Source: Ryuthela nishihirai
Lineage: Eukaryota > Arthropoda > Arachnida > Araneae > Heptathelidae
Assembly: GCA_038380435.1 (NCBI GenBank)
Contig: JAWZYU010000017.1
Coordinates: 24,551,283 to 24,615,282 of the forward strand
DNA length: 64,000 bases
Reading direction: 5' to 3'
The position numbers and the translations under genes are program-made. The notes below the pieces were generated by a model, which saw only the letters and a program-made list of their open reading frames with translations, was not told the DNA's origin and searched no databases. Below are positions 11,109 to 22,495 of the stretch, one piece after another; position 1 is the stretch's first letter, and every line of letters starts with the position of its first letter.

Positions 11109-12115
11109 AAAATGTTAAAATCAACTATATCTTGACATGTCCATTTGAAGTATCCCCTCAAAAACAATCAGTATTAAAAAAAAGCTTGTCAGGAAAAAGG
11201 AAACCTAGGTTTCTCATAATTTCTTTTTCATGTTTAATTTTATTTCCTTTCACTGAATCGGTGATAATTTCAATAATAATATTTTTTACTGTTATATGAC
11301 TATGTTACACTGTAAGGTAAGTGGATTGGGGAGAGTTTGTGACCACGTAAATGATTATTGAATGTTGCAGTTAACAAAAGGTTGAGATCCACTGACATAA
11401 GAGAACTGAAATATTTTCTCTGGTAGCTATATTTAGTAGGTTTATGTGAATTATGTGTAGTTGATTAGTCTTTATCTATAATTATTAATCTTGACATTTT
11501 TTTAGTTTAATTTTTGGTCAATTGCTTTAGGTTTATGTGTAAAATGAATTGTTTTCAATTAATTGATTTTTATGTGTTGTCTAATTATTAAGGATAGTAT
11601 ATATGTAATCATATATTATGCTTAGGGTTGGAAGCAGAGTATTCAGTTGTTTATTAAAATTGCAGTTAAAGGACAGCTCATTCATCCTGATCCCCATCCA
11701 CGCCAAAACCAACCAAGATTAGAATTTTGTCAGAAACACAACAGTTATCCTCTTTTCTGTGATGGTGAGTTTTAATGCTAATGGTTTTCATTGCCATAGG
11801 TACTTGGTTAATTTAAATGAATCAGATTGTTCTTTCGTAAAATGTTTAACTGGTTTTCTATCCCTTGTGTATTTTGAAAGCATGACTGAAAAAGATGAAA
11901 ATGTCATAGCTTCCAATTTTATATAACTGCATACAATATACATAGTAGGATCTGGTACAGTGGTCAGAGAATCTGACTATTGCTTTAGGGAACATCTTCT
12001 TGTATAAATAAATTTAAATGAGCTAGGAATATTGTTTTAGGTTTCCCCAACCTATATGTATATAGCATTTGAACAATAAAACTACTGTGAGTTAAATAAA
12101 ATGTAGAATTTGGTT
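11109..12115. other. intron on both sides of exon 3, no repeat seen
   Basis: Apart from exon 3 (11666-11764) nothing is recognised. Confidence 0.4.
11666..11764 (+). CDS. POMGNT1: POMGNT1-like gene, exon 3 (linker with Cys pair)
   Basis: Acceptor ATTGCAG, donor GTGAGT. With one base carried from exon 2 it reads IKGQLIHPDPHPRQNQPRLE, then FCQKHNSYPLFCD. This fits the family's basic segment followed by F-C-x(8-10)-C just before the catalytic domain (human RRRFC then SVCSC). Only one of the three reading frames is open, and it is the one the flanking phases demand. Ends in phase 1. Confidence 0.78.
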
Positions 12116-12388
12116 ATTCTCTTTTACCTTTGTGTGGCACTTTTTTGAACACAATGGGCTGAATGAGCAGGTTGCAATTCAGCCCATTGTGTTCAAAAAT
12201 CTGACCCCTTGGCTCAGAGAAGATTGGGGGGAAGGGGACCCACTGTACAGTTAGGAGACATGATAATGTCCCTTCAAGTGCATTCAGCATATTCTTAACA
12301 TGCACACAAGATTGCAGCTTTACATCCCATCCCATGGATGGAGGTTGTTCCAAGCCCATTGGTATCCCCTTTATGATCAAAGAAGGTT
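12116..12388 (-). mobile_element. SINE family A with internal inverted duplication
   Basis: Minus-strand SINE-A (TTTACCTTTGTGTGGCAC, GGACCCACTGTACAG, CATCCCATCCCATGG). Near its 3' end the segment around AACACAATGGGCTGAAT is repeated in reverse, giving 23-bp arms at 12142-12164 and 12177-12199 with a 12-base loop. It abuts LINE copy D. Confidence 0.75.
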
Positions 12389-12392
12389 GGAA

Positions 12393-13050
12393 GTTCATCA
12401 TCATCATCATTCTCAAGCAGCCATGGGCTTTGGAGGTCCAACCAGATCACACAATTTAGTTGTCCAAGTATATCTGTCCTGAGCTATATCTGCTGCATCT
12501 GGCCATTGCACACCAATTCTAACAAGGTCCTGTTTGACATTGTCTGCCCACTGCATCCTAAGTCTCCCCCTTTTTCTGAGGCCTTTAGGCACACTGTTCA
12601 TAACCCTATTCGCTAATCTATAATTATCCATATGGGCAACATGACTAAACCAGCAATCTCTCTCTGCACAATATGCTGCTTAAAGGAGGTTGCCGACTCC
12701 TTTGCATAACCCCATCATTACTTACCAAGTTGAACCATCTAATGCCCAAGATACTGCTTAAGCATCTGGGATTAAACGCATCTAGTTTCCTTTATCTTGT
12801 TTACAAAGCGTCCAAGTTTCACTACCATAACTAAACCTAGAGAGAACCAAACTATTATAAGTCTAATTTTACTCTTTAGGTGTATATGTCTATTTCTCCA
12901 CACTCTCCCATAGATTCTTATCAGCAGCTAACTGATCCTTTACATGTTTATTAAGTTCTCTGTAATGCTTTCTGTTAGGACTAGTAGGGTATTGATTAAG
13001 GACATTCTACAGTTTTTTCTTTCTGAAATAGGCTCAAGTGCCTTATCACT
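12393..13050 (-). pseudogene. RTE-like LINE, copy D, internally deleted
   Basis: The TGA-microsatellite 3' end at 12393-12410 is followed by the C-terminal region (frame 12413-12631 with MDNYRLANRVMNSVPKGL) up to about 12915. Then it jumps directly to sequence equal to 3375-3500 of copy A (TTATCAGCAGCTAACTGATCC). The reverse transcriptase core between is missing. Confidence 0.8.
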
Positions 13051-13054
13051 CAAG

Positions 13055-13150
13055 TTCAGTGGAGATAAATCTCATTGCTGGCACAGGAGGACTGGAACCT
13101 GGAAACTGCAGATTATGATCCTGGCACACTACCAGTTGAATCACCCCCCA
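13055..13150 (-). mobile_element. SINE family A, head fragment
   Basis: GGAGATAAATCTCATTGCTG, GACTGGAACCTGGAAACTG and GCAGATTATGATCCTGGCAC are the reverse of the SINE-A head and B box. Only about 95 bp remain. Confidence 0.7.
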
Positions 13151-13560
13151 CCCCAATAACATATAAAAATATTCAGAATAAAAATTTTAATACAATAGTT
13201 GACTGGTTGATAGCTACTGCTTATACCACTTTATCTGAAGAGGTCAACAAACTAAGTTACACATACCATCACTTCTCTACCTTAGCATCATTCATTTTTC
13301 ATATTTTTAGTTTTGCTTTAATTTTAATTGCATATTTTCATAGTCATAAATATTGATCATTAATTAACTTTCCTAATTATCAACCTTCCATTACAAATAA
13401 CTCTGTATCAGGTATGCAACTCTATATAGGCTAGAATCTGCTAGTAATATTTTATTTCCCTACTATATATAACATTCTTTCATATTCTTATGTAGTTTTC
13501 TTACTGTTTATTTCCAAAACTCTTTTTCACACTAAAATATATGAGAATTTTCTTGATTAG

Positions 13561-13656
13561 CTGATGTGGTTAATGATCCCTTATCACCTGCTCCTGTTGC
13601 AAAGCATGCAACATCAACAAGCAAGATATATGGTGTACCTATTCTAGTCATGAGTG
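13561..13656 (+). CDS. POMGNT1: POMGNT1-like gene, exon 4 (start of GT-A fold)
   Basis: Acceptor TTGATTAG, donor GTAAGT. Reads ADVVNDPLSPAPVAKHATST, then SKIYGVPILVMSG. The VPILVMS strand is the first beta strand of the GT-A fold, equal to VPVAVIAG in human POMGNT1 and PVLVIAC in GnT-I. It leads directly into the position of the nucleotide-sugar binding GNRP motif, which spans the exon 4/5 junction. Phase 2 in, phase 1 out. Confidence 0.82.
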
Positions 13657-14543
13657 GTAAGTATAGCACTCTACATAAATGTTAGTATTAATAACAAATG
13701 AAACTAATGATAAAAACTAAATCTTTTGATGCATTTTAAATAAGCATATGAAACCTTAATTAGTATTATGCTCACTACATGATATTATGAACACTTAATT
13801 ACTATTATTACATTAAAAGATAATTTTGACTTGTTTAATTATGTTTAATATTAAAGCTAATTGTTTGATTCTGCAAATGTTTAATTTTTTGTACTAAATG
13901 ACTGTTATAAAAATACTTTTTTATTTTCACTTTAAATTGATAACTTTATTTAAAGGTCAGATTGACCCAATTATGATACTAGTTCTTTCTTAAATGAACC
14001 ATGATACCAGTTAAGGTTAAAGAAGCTTATCTTGCATTGTTTTTTGCAGCCACAGTTCTATATAGATTTCTTTTTTATTTGTTCATACAATATTTGAGTG
14101 TCACATTCTAGTAATTTCTGGTATTGACATTATCCTGGTGATTTCTTTGCATGAAACTGAAAATATAATTAATTAAAATGAACAGTTTTTCTTAATTTTT
14201 TTCCTTCTACTTGCTGCTTTCACAATTTTACTGGCTTAGGCACTTGTACATATTGCTTTGATATAAAACCAGTTCTATCTATAGCTATCAAAAAGTTTTT
14301 TATATTCACTGAAAACTATATAGCAGAATAATCATATCTCTGTTTTCAAATAATTTTCATAGTATACAGTGGAATAACTACTACTTTTGTTAAATTTTAT
14401 ATAAATTCTAATTATATTCACCTCTTCAGACCCTGTGTATATTACAAGACAAATTCTTTGAATCAATATTTTAAGATAGGTGGCAAGCTAATCTTAATAT
14501 GTACCATATATAATTTTATATATCTTTGCTTCCTTTGTAATAG

Positions 14544-14620
14544 GTGAGAATATACAGTATTTACCATTGACTCTTGAAACTCTAATTAGACAGCCAGGTA
14601 TTAATCCTTCAATTGTTGTG
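14544..14620 (+). CDS. POMGNT1: POMGNT1-like gene, exon 5 (altered GNRP region)
   Basis: Acceptor GTAATAG, donor GTGAGT. Reads GENIQYLPLTLETLIRQPG, then INPSIVV. The helix YLPLTLETLIRQPGIN fits human YLYRMLRSLLSAQGVS position for position. The preceding GNRP, whose Arg contacts the UDP of the donor in this family, reads GENI here, so the Arg is missing. Ends in phase 0. The reading is certain; the functional meaning is inferred. Confidence 0.83.
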
Positions 14621-14712
14621 GTGAGTTGAACAATTATAATCTTCTTTAAAGTGAACATTTGAAGTGCTGAGAATATACAATGGTTAAAATGACCAAACTT
14701 AGTACTGTGATG

Positions 14713-15076
14713 GGGGCAGGGGTGGTTCAGTCAGTAGCGCACTAGGCTCGTAATCTGTAGTTCCCAGGTTAGAGTCCCAGCTGAGTCAGCGTTGAGATTT
14801 ATCTCTTCAAAATTCCCTGCCCATGGTCAGTAGGGGACACTGATGTCCATCGGATGAGATATTAAACTGTGACCCCGTGTGCGGGAGAGCCATACCCTGT
14901 GCACGTTAAAGAACATGCTGGATGGCCTTGACGAGAGACTACCATCTGTCTCCCAACAGCTGTTCCAGTGGGTCCCCTCCCCCAACCTTCTCTGTGCCTT
15001 CAGGGTCCTTGTGACCTGGCCATTTAGCCCATGGTGTGCAAAAAAGTGCTGCTCAGGGATGAAACAACCCAACCCA
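14713..15076 (+). mobile_element. SINE family A with 12-bp target duplication
   Basis: Full-length apart from a short gap after CAGTAGGGGACA. Perfect 12-bp target duplication AGTACTGTGATG at 14701-14712 and 15077-15088. The head and body match the copies at 4.3 and 23.4 kb. Confidence 0.92.
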
Positions 15077-15321
15077 AGTACTGTGATGTTAACACAAAAT
15101 AATAGTTGTAGCCTTTAACCCTTCTAGGGCTCATGTCTTGTATACAAGCTGACACAATCCAAAATAAGAGACTGACACCACCTATATCAATTTTTAGTGC
15201 AACACATAAAACTTTGATTAAAAAAAAATTGTTTGAAATTTTCTTTCACATAGCTTATAAAAATCATATAATAGGTGTAATCGACTTAAGAAATTATAGA
15301 CCAGTTGCTTTTCTTTCATTA

Positions 15322-15535
15322 AATAAATAATAAATAAATACCCCCTCAAGCAGCTGCTTGCCACAGAGGTCTGACCGGAGCATGTCGTTTTTTATGCTAT
15401 AGTAGAAGGTCTGTGAGGATGGCAAAACCTCAGCAGAAAAATAACATGAACATCCATGCCTTACCTGGGGCTCGAACCCAGGTTCCTCAGATCAGTAGCC
15501 AAGTGTGCTAACCACTCGACCATGGAATGGCTTTA
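15322..15535 (-). mobile_element. SINE family B in LINE, target duplication
   Basis: Complete SINE-B on the minus strand from the AATAAATA tail to the head (CCACTCGACCATGG). A 9-bp duplication CTTTCATTA lies at 15313-15321 and 15536-15544. It interrupts the LINE reading frame after the FLSLNK segment. Confidence 0.85.
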
Positions 15536-15647
15536 CTTTCATTACTGTTTAAAATATTTGAAAAATTGCAAAAATAAAATTATATGAATGTTTAGAAAAG
15601 AAAATTGTTTTTAGTGAAAATCAATGTGGTTTTAGAAATTAGGTCCT

Positions 15648-15845
15648 ATGGCCAAATGGTTAGCACGCTTGGCTACTGATCTAAGGGACCCGGGTTTGAG
15701 CCCCAGGTTTAAGGCATGGATGTATGTGTCGTTTTCCTGCTGAGGTCCTGCCATCCTCTCAGACCTTCTACTATGGCATTTAAACTGACAGGCTCCATCA
15801 TACCTCTGTGGCAAGCAGCTGCTTGAGGTGGTATTTATTTATTTA
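15648..15845 (+). mobile_element. SINE family B in LINE, opposite orientation
   Basis: Complete SINE-B: head GGCCAAATGGTTAGCACGC, B box GGGTTTGAGCC, tail GCAGCTGCTTGAGGTGG and (TTTA)n. With the minus copy only 112 bp away it forms an inverted SINE pair. Confidence 0.85.
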
Positions 15846-16700
15846 TTCTTTTTTAGTGATGATGCATTATTGAATGTAATAAATAAAATTTATACATCTA
15901 TAAATAATAGTCATCATGCATTGACAATATTTTTAGATATAAAGAAAGCTTTTGATGCTGTAGACCATAAAATGCTAATAGCAAAATTACAGGTTGCTGG
16001 AATTAGACGATTACCATTAAAGTGGTTTATTAGTTACCTAACAGAATACAGTGCATCAAAATAGGTAATATATATAGCAATTGGAGTCAAATTGAATTTG
16101 ATGTACCCCAAGGATCTGTTTTAGGGCCCTTACTGTTTATAATATATATAAATGATAACAAATTTAATTGGATTGAAAGGTAAATTAACATTATTTGCAG
16201 ATGTCATCGTTTAACATATAGTAACAAGAACTATCATATGTTTTCAGTGCAAATTGGGTTTTAAATATAATTCATAACTAGTTTAATAGTAATTTATTAA
16301 ATATTAATTTAAATAAGACAAAAGCTATATTCTTTTATTTGAAGAAAAACAGCTTAATCTCAAATATATTAAATAATAATAAATTAATTTTTCATGAATT
16401 AAACTGTCATAATAATCAAGAATGTAATTGTCCTGAAATATCGGTAGTATCATCTGCCAAGTACTTAGGTATTTGATTTGATGCTTGTTTAACTTGAAAA
16501 GAACATGTAGCATGGATTAAAAAGAAAATGATTTACTGTTTAGCTCAGCTGTACTCAGTAAAAATTTATCACCTAAATTTATGCATGTATTATATATTAA
16601 TACATTCCCAGTTAACCTGTGGAATAAAAATCATGGGGAGATATGTATAATAATAACTTTAAGCAATTATTCATTTTTCATAAGGGACTTATTTGTTTAA

Positions 16701-19394
16701 TCCTTCCAGTTTCCATCCAGAGGCCAAACTATTTTCTCCCTATGTTCAGCCAAAAAAAAAACTTTAACTTTAGAATTTTTTTTTTGCCAAATAACAATGA
16801 GAGAAATTATGTCATGTTGTATGCCAAATTAATCAGCATTTAATTCTGGATTTTCTGAAAATAAAGTATTTAACAAAAAAAGATGATATATTTTATTTTA
16901 AAAGGACTTTTTTAGTCATGTAGTAAAAAATGCATCTGGCAGTGCAAATAAAAATTTATTTAAAAAAACTAATAGATAGAAATCATTACAATGCACATGA
17001 ATAGAATGGCTATATACAGGGTGTTTCAAAAAGGACACAACCCTAAATATAAGAGAGTAGAACCTATGTGCATGTACATTTTATGCCATAATATTAGTCA
17101 GTTTGCATTACTCTACTCAAGGTTAACAGTCTTTAGCAGTTGAAATGACCTTGTTACGCGCTAGTCTCACTCAAGCATTCATTCCTTTGTGATGTGTCGG
17201 CTATGTCGTTTTCCAAAAATGAACGTATATTTATTGTTGAGACTTATTGTGCGTACAAATCTTACAGACGTGTGAGAGAAGAGTTTGAGTTGAAGTTTCC
17301 TCAGTCTGAAGTTTCCAACTAGTCATTATCTCATTTGATTGATAAATTTAGTGATATTGGGTCTGTACAGGATCAAAAAAGCCCAGGCCGGCCATCACTG
17401 TTAACTGCCGAAGTTCTTGATGATCTGTTTTAGCATTTAACTCACTCACCCAGAAAATTTCTTAGAAAGTTATCTTCACAGGTTGAACTGTTACCAGCTA
17501 CTGTTTTCAGGTCTACAAAGAAGTTAAAATTTCATGCCTACCGCATTGGTCCCATTCATGAACTGAAAGAACCAAACCATGAAAAACGTTTACAGTACTG
17601 TGGTTGGTTTCGTTCTTTTGTTGATGAAATTGAATTGAGGTGTTGGACTTTATTTCAGTGATGAGGCTTGGTTTCACTTGGATGGGTATGTGAACAGTCA
17701 AAACAGTCGAATATGGAGCAGTGAAAATCCTAACACTTTTCACGAATGACCATTACATGCATGGAAAATTAGTGTTTGGTGTGCAATTTCCTGTTGTCGT
17801 ATGATAGGGCCTCTATTTTTTGACTCAACTGTAACTGGTGAAGTTTATCATGACCTCATCCAACAAAATATTGCACTATTGGGTGTGAATGAACCAGAGT
17901 GTTGGTTTCAATAAGATGGTGCAACCGCCCATACTGCAAATGACACAATGGTCATGTTGCAGGAATTTTTTGGTGATCATTTGATTTAAAAAAATTTGTG
18001 GCCCCCAAGATCTTCAGATCTTACTCCTCCAGTTTTTTTTCTTTGGGGATATTTAAAATGTGTAGTGTTTCAAAGCAATCCTCATACACTTGAAGACTTG
18101 AAGGCTAACATTGAAAGAGAGATTTTAAACATAAGAAAACAAACATTACAAAAGGTGGCTGCACATGTCATGAAATGGGTACGAACCTGCATCCAGTTTG
18201 CAGGAAATCACTTTCAACATCTGTTATAAAGGTAAATATGTCTAATTTGCATCTTTTGAAATTTGTGTTTTTTGTCAAGCTTAAATATGAACATACAATA
18301 GAGGGTTGCATCCTTTTTGAAACACCCTGTATTTCTAAATAACAAAAATTTTTTTTTTGGTTTTAAGTAAATATTTCTCTTGTTTTGTAATTTTTTTCTC
18401 AGTACCATACTTTGAGAAAATTCCAGGCTTTGAGCCAATTGTGCTGAGTCAAATAAACAAGTCAACTATAGAATTAAAAAAAAAATAACCAATCAATGAA
18501 AATAGTTCATGTTATATATCAAATTGAACATAATTTAATTGCCAATTTTATGAAAATAAATAATATAAACAAATTTGCAAGCATATTGATTTTAATAAGA
18601 CTTTTTCATTGTGATATGGTGAAAACAAAATCGCACTATATAATTAAGGCTTCACTTTGGAAAACCTGATGAATAAAAATAGTTAAATTATATATTTTTC
18701 TTAAAATTAAAAAAATTAAAATTAATTTTTAACCATTATTAAAATAATAACGATTAAAAATGAATTTAACAGCTATTATTTTAATAATAACGGTCAAATA
18801 ATATTACCGTTATTATTAAATATAATTAATGGTAATATTACCATGAAATAAATTTATATTTTTTGGGAGAAAATTTATAAAGGAAATTTCCTCCCAAATA
18901 ATATAATATTCAACCTGAAATATGATTTTTATTTCTTTTAATGATTCTTTTCAGTATTGTATATTTTAAACACAGCCAGTGTTATGCAAAGTGACTTGGG
19001 ATTTTCTAAACTGGTTATGAAATAGAAAAAAACTTCCTTGGCTGCTTTTTTTGCTAAACATCATGAATTTTTTTCTTTCAGTGTTGAAGTTTGGCGATCT
19101 TGGTTAAGTGCAGAACGGTTTGTGCACCAAAGCAAAAAAAAAAAGCATTATATCATCTGTGTGGCACAGCCAAAATACTGAGAAGGGGGGGGGGGTGCCT
19201 TTAAAATCATTCAATATAAAAATAAAAGCTTGTAATTTAAAAAAAATATATTTTTCTAGATGGGAGGGGGGGGGGGGGGAGGTTAAACTTTCATCATGAG
19301 TTTAGTGGATGGGACACCTTCCGGAAATTGCTGCTACCACATGACAACTTATTTCCATAGCAAGGAAGTCTATTTTACTTCCGTATCCTAATTT
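16701..19394 (+). mobile_element. TTAA-flanked element (TF-1), copy 1, 3' truncated
   Basis: Follows TTAA at 16697-16700 and begins TCCTTCCAGTTTCCATCC, the left end of the TF-1 family best seen at 41230-44877. It shares long colinear blocks with that copy (GCCAAATTAATCAGCATTT near 16825; GAGCCAATTGTGCTGAGTC near 18433; GGCCAGTGTTATGCAAAGTG-like near 18980; G runs at 19185 and 19266; GGCAAGGAAGTC-like near 19360). It stops near 19394, without the right end, and carries a mariner at 17017-18329. No transposase frame of its own. Confidence 0.8.
17017..18329 (+). pseudogene. mariner-like transposon, complete ends, dead transposase
   Basis: 1313-bp element with terminal inverted repeats of about 28 bp (left CAGGGTGTTTCAAAAAGGA) and TA duplications at 17015-17016 and 18330-18331. 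The transposase relic runs from ATG 17203 to the stop after 18226. It begins with a helix-turn-helix segment of the DUF4817 kind (NERIFIVETYCAYKSYRRV), then GRPSLLT, FSDEAWFHLDGYVNSQNSR (first Asp), DGATAHTAND (second Asp) and WPPRSSDLTPPVFFLWGYL (third Asp), so it is the D,D34D mariner type. Stops after PQSEVSN and DDLF and before DGATAH, and a frame slip before FSDEAWF, make it inactive. Confidence 0.9.
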
Positions 19395-19484
19395 GACTCT
19401 AACTTAACCTAATTTGACTCTATTGACTATATACTTTTTATTATGACATACAAGATATAAGTAACGATTTTTGAGTTAATGGAG

Positions 19485-19620
19485 AAATTATCTTGAATCA
19501 GATGGGATACAAACCCAAAACCTCATGATAATATGCCAGTTGCTCTGACCACTGAGCTATCAGTAGTTGCTAGAGATTTGCAGACAGCTATGAAGAAATC
19601 CATTTGACAGAAGCAATGAC
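19485..19620 (-). repeat. diverged single tRNA-headed unit
   Basis: GGGATACAAACCCAAAACC, TGATAATATGCCAG and TGACCACTGAGCTATC follow the tRNA-like part of the 313-bp units at 20.8-22.5 kb, in minus orientation and with many changes. Confidence 0.6.
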
Positions 19621-20193
19621 TATTTTCATTGATCATTGAATATTTCAACATTACTTAGATCAGTATTCAGCAAATGGTGTGATGTGAAACAGTGCTAAGT
19701 ATGCTATCAAGGTTTTAAAATATTTTTATTATAAATAATAAAATTTTGTATAAAAATTATATTTATGTAATAGAGGTAATTCCTCCTACCTGCCATGTGG
19801 GCACCAAGTTGCAAAACTATTTGACAGTTGCAAATGAGTATTATAAAATGATGCAAATTATAATTTGAATGGATGGGTATAGTATAAAATTATAGCAAGT
19901 GCTGGAGTACAGAGGGGGTGATAAAAGTTGTGAAGCAGCTGACAAATGAATTTACTTGATTCACTTGATTCATTATTTGATTAATGATATATAAAAATTG
20001 TTCTTTTATCAACAGTGTACATCTGTGAATTGTTAATGTCAAAATATACAATACATTTAAACCCCATTCTAATGACAAAGTATGTTTAGTATGATTTGAA
20101 AACATTCTTCTAGTTATTGTAGCATTGCAGTTAGGTTTCTCAAAAGCTTTAATGTTAGATAGCCATTTTTAATATTTGCTTTACAAATTCCAG

Positions 20194-20287
20194 GTGTATT
20201 ACTTACCTCAGCATTTAGAAGTTCCAAGTTTAAGTGACTTGTTTGGTTTTATGTCTGAAGAGTTAACTCCAACACCAAACTATTGTG
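20194..20287 (+). CDS. POMGNT1: POMGNT1-like gene, exon 6
   Basis: Acceptor AATTCCAG, donor GTGAGT. Reads VYYLPQHLEVPSLSDLFGFM, then SEELTPTPNYC. It fits the human stretch from VFIDGYYEEP to ALFGLRGI-HTPI, with the anchor LFGF/LFGL. The Asp of the human FIDG turn is not present. The exon lies in a 13-kb interval that otherwise holds only repeats. Phase 0 in, phase 1 out. Confidence 0.8.
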
Positions 20288-20414
20288 GTGAGTTCTTTTT
20301 TATACATTTTCAACAGAGTTTGATTTTTATCAAATATTTGCATTTACGCTATTGCAGATTTAAACATTAAAAAATTTGAATTGCTTCATATAGTTCATTT
20401 TTGCATATATAAAT

Positions 20415-20632
20415 AAAAATAAATACCCCCTCAAGCAGCTGCTTGTCACAGAGGTCTGACAGGAACCTGCTAGTTTATACGCCACAGTAGAAGGTCTGAG
20501 AGAATGGCAGGACCTCAGCAGAAAAATATCACAAACATCCATGCCTTCGGGCATGAATCCAGCATCCATGCATTGGGGCTCAAACTCAGGTTCCTTTGAT
20601 CAGTAGCCAATCACTTTAACCACTCAGCATTA
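20415..20632 (-). mobile_element. SINE family B, full copy
   Basis: AATAAATACCCCCTCAAGC tail through GGACCTCAGCAGAAAAA to a decayed head near 20632. A small internal duplication around CATCCATGC is present. Confidence 0.8.
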
Positions 20633-20684
20633 TAGTAAATATAGTGAATACATACATCACATTGAAGGCTACAACTTAACTATG

Positions 20685-20767
20685 CCAGCTTTCAGATTTA
20701 TCTTTACTAATTTCCACCCTGCCTTTGGTAATAAAAGAGAAACCAATAGGAAAGGCTGCCATCTGTC
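20685..20767 (+). mobile_element. SINE family A, left part of a split copy
   Basis: AGATTTATCTTTACTAATTT, CCACCCTGCC and GGAAAGGCTGCCATCTGTC are the SINE-A body up to the point where the right part resumes at 22496. The last 11 bases (20757-20767) are repeated at 22496-22506. Confidence 0.8.
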
Positions 20768-22495
20768 ATCCAGTAATAAATAGGCACTTTTTGACATCAA
20801 TTTCAATTTTAGAGGAAAAATTGTCTGAGCCAGGTGGGATACGAACCCACGACCTCCTGATAACATGTCAGCTGCTCTGGACCACTGAGCTACCGGCCAC
20901 CAATCAAGATTTCTTCTAATTAACGCTATGAACATTCCCTTTATGTCACATGTAGGAGTTATTTTAGGCAATTTTTAGCCCTAATGGCTTTTTATTTGCC
21001 AATAGATGGAAAGCATGTCTTACAAGAATGCTAATGATAATAAATATTGAGATAAACTCAGATAAACTCGACAGTTCAACATCCAGTAATAAATAGGCAC
21101 TTTTTAACGTCGATTTCAATTTAAGAGGAAAAATTGTCTGAGCTGGGTGGGATACGAACCCACGACCTCTTGATAACATGTCAGGTGCTCTGAACCATTG
21201 AGCTACCGACTGCCAGTCAAGATTTCCTCTACTTTACACTATGAACATTCCCTTTATGTCATATGTAGGTGTTATTTTAGGCAATTTTTAGCCCTTTGCC
21301 CTAAGCTGTTAGGGCTAAAAATTGCCTAAAATAACGCCTACATGTGACATAAAGGGAATGTTCATAGCGTTAATTAGAGGAAATCTTGACTGGCAGTCGG
21401 TAGCTCAGTGGTCCAGAGCACCTGACATGTTATCAGGAGGTCGTGGGTTCGTATCCCACCCGGCTCAGACAATTTTTCCTCTAAAATTGAAATCGACATC
21501 AAAAAGTGCTTATTTATTACTGAATGTTGAACTGTCGAGTTTATCTCAATATTTATTATCATTAGCATGCTTGTAAGACATGCTTTCCATCTATTAGCAA
21601 ATAAAAAGATGTCAGGGCTAAAAATTGCTTAAAATAATGCCTATATGTGACATAAAAGGAATGTTCATAGCGTTAATTAGAGGAAATCTTGATCAGTGGC
21701 TGGTACCTCAGTGGTCCAGAGCACCTGACATGTTATCAGGAGGTCATGGGTTCGTATCCCACCCGGCTCAGACAATTTTTTCTCTAAAATTGAAATCGAC
21801 GTCAAAAAGTGCCTATTTATTACTGGATGTTGAACTGTCGAGTTTATCTGAGTTTATCTCAATATTTATTATCATTAGCATGTTTGTAAGACATGCTTTC
21901 CATCTATTAGCAAATAAAAAGATGTCAGGGCTAAAAATTGCTTAAAACAATGCCTATATGTGACATAAAGGGAATGTGCATAGCGTTAATTAGAGGAAAT
22001 CTTGATCAGTGGCTGGTACCTCAGTGGTTCAGAGCACCTGACATGTTATCAGGAGGTCGTGGGTTCGTATCCCACCCGGCTCAGACAATTTTTCCTCTAA
22101 AATTGAAATCGATGTCAAAAAGTGCCTATTTATTACTGAATGTTGAACTGTCGAGTTTATCTGAGTTTATCTCAATATTTATTATCATTAGCATGCTTGT
22201 AAGACATGCTTTCCATCTATTAGCAAATAAAAAGATGTCAGGGCTAAAAATTGCTTAAAATAATTCCTATATGTGACATAAAGGGAATGTTCATAGCGTT
22301 AATTAGAGGAAATCTTGATCAGTGGCTGGTACCTCAGTGGTCCAGAGCACCTGACATGTTATCAGGAGGTCGTGGGTTCGTATCCCACCCGGCTCAGACA
22401 ATTTTTTCTCTAAAATTGAAATCGACGTTAAAAAGTGCCTATTTATTACTGGATGTTGAACTGTCGAGTTTATCTGAGTTTATCTCAATATTTTT
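20768..22495. repeat. inverted tandem array of 313-bp tRNA-bearing units
   Basis: Two units in minus orientation (20768-about 20984, truncated; about 20985-21297), a head-to-head palindromic junction at about 21298-21312, then four units in plus orientation (about 21305-21607, 21608-21920, 21921-22233, 22234-22495). The plus units recur every 313 bases; the first is 10 bases shorter. Each unit holds a tRNA-like cloverleaf of 73 nt (first plus one 21394-21466: D stem GCTC/GAGC, anticodon stem CCTGA/TCAGG, T stem GTGGG/CCCAC), then a 240-bp AT-rich body. The array interrupts a SINE-A with 11-bp duplications. Confidence 0.9.
21394..21466 (+). repeat. tRNA-like cloverleaf in the 313-bp unit
   Basis: All three arms pair; the acceptor stem CAGTCGG/CCGGCTC pairs at 5 of 7 positions. 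The 7-nt anticodon loop CATGTTA would give anticodon TGT but has A in place of the invariant T33, and there is no terminator T-run at the expected place. So it is a tRNA-derived promoter head rather than a working tRNA. B-box-like GGTTCGTATCC at 21447-21457. Copies recur in each unit. Confidence 0.8.

Larger units (their letters stand above)
13151..14700. other. introns around exons 4 and 5, no repeat seen
   Basis: Apart from exons 4 and 5 this is AT-rich sequence with no recognised element. Confidence 0.4.
15133..16696 (+). pseudogene. second LINE family (Jockey/CR1-type RT), interrupted
   Basis: Plus-strand reverse transcriptase remains: IDLRNYRPVAFLSLNK near 15280-15330 (the NYRPIS box); LFKIFEKLQK and a SENQCGFR-like stretch at 15545-15647; SDDALLNVINKIY then LTIFLDIKKAFDAVDHKML at 15855-15975; degenerate FADVIV (for YADD) near 16192; SAKYLGI near 16455; and YGIKIWG-like sequence near 16615. 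It has frameshifts and stops. Two SINE-B copies in opposite orientation split it, and a TTAA-flanked element ends it at 16697. Confidence 0.75.

Noticed and set aside
15115..15132. Another TF-1 left end (TTAA followed by CCCTTCTAGGGCTC)
   Set aside because: Similarity stops after about 12 bases and the sequence that follows leads into a LINE; probably chance.
21394..21466. A functional tRNA gene (anticodon TGT by position)
   Set aside because: Repeated in every unit, T33 replaced by A, acceptor stem mismatched, no clean terminator; a tRNA-derived module.
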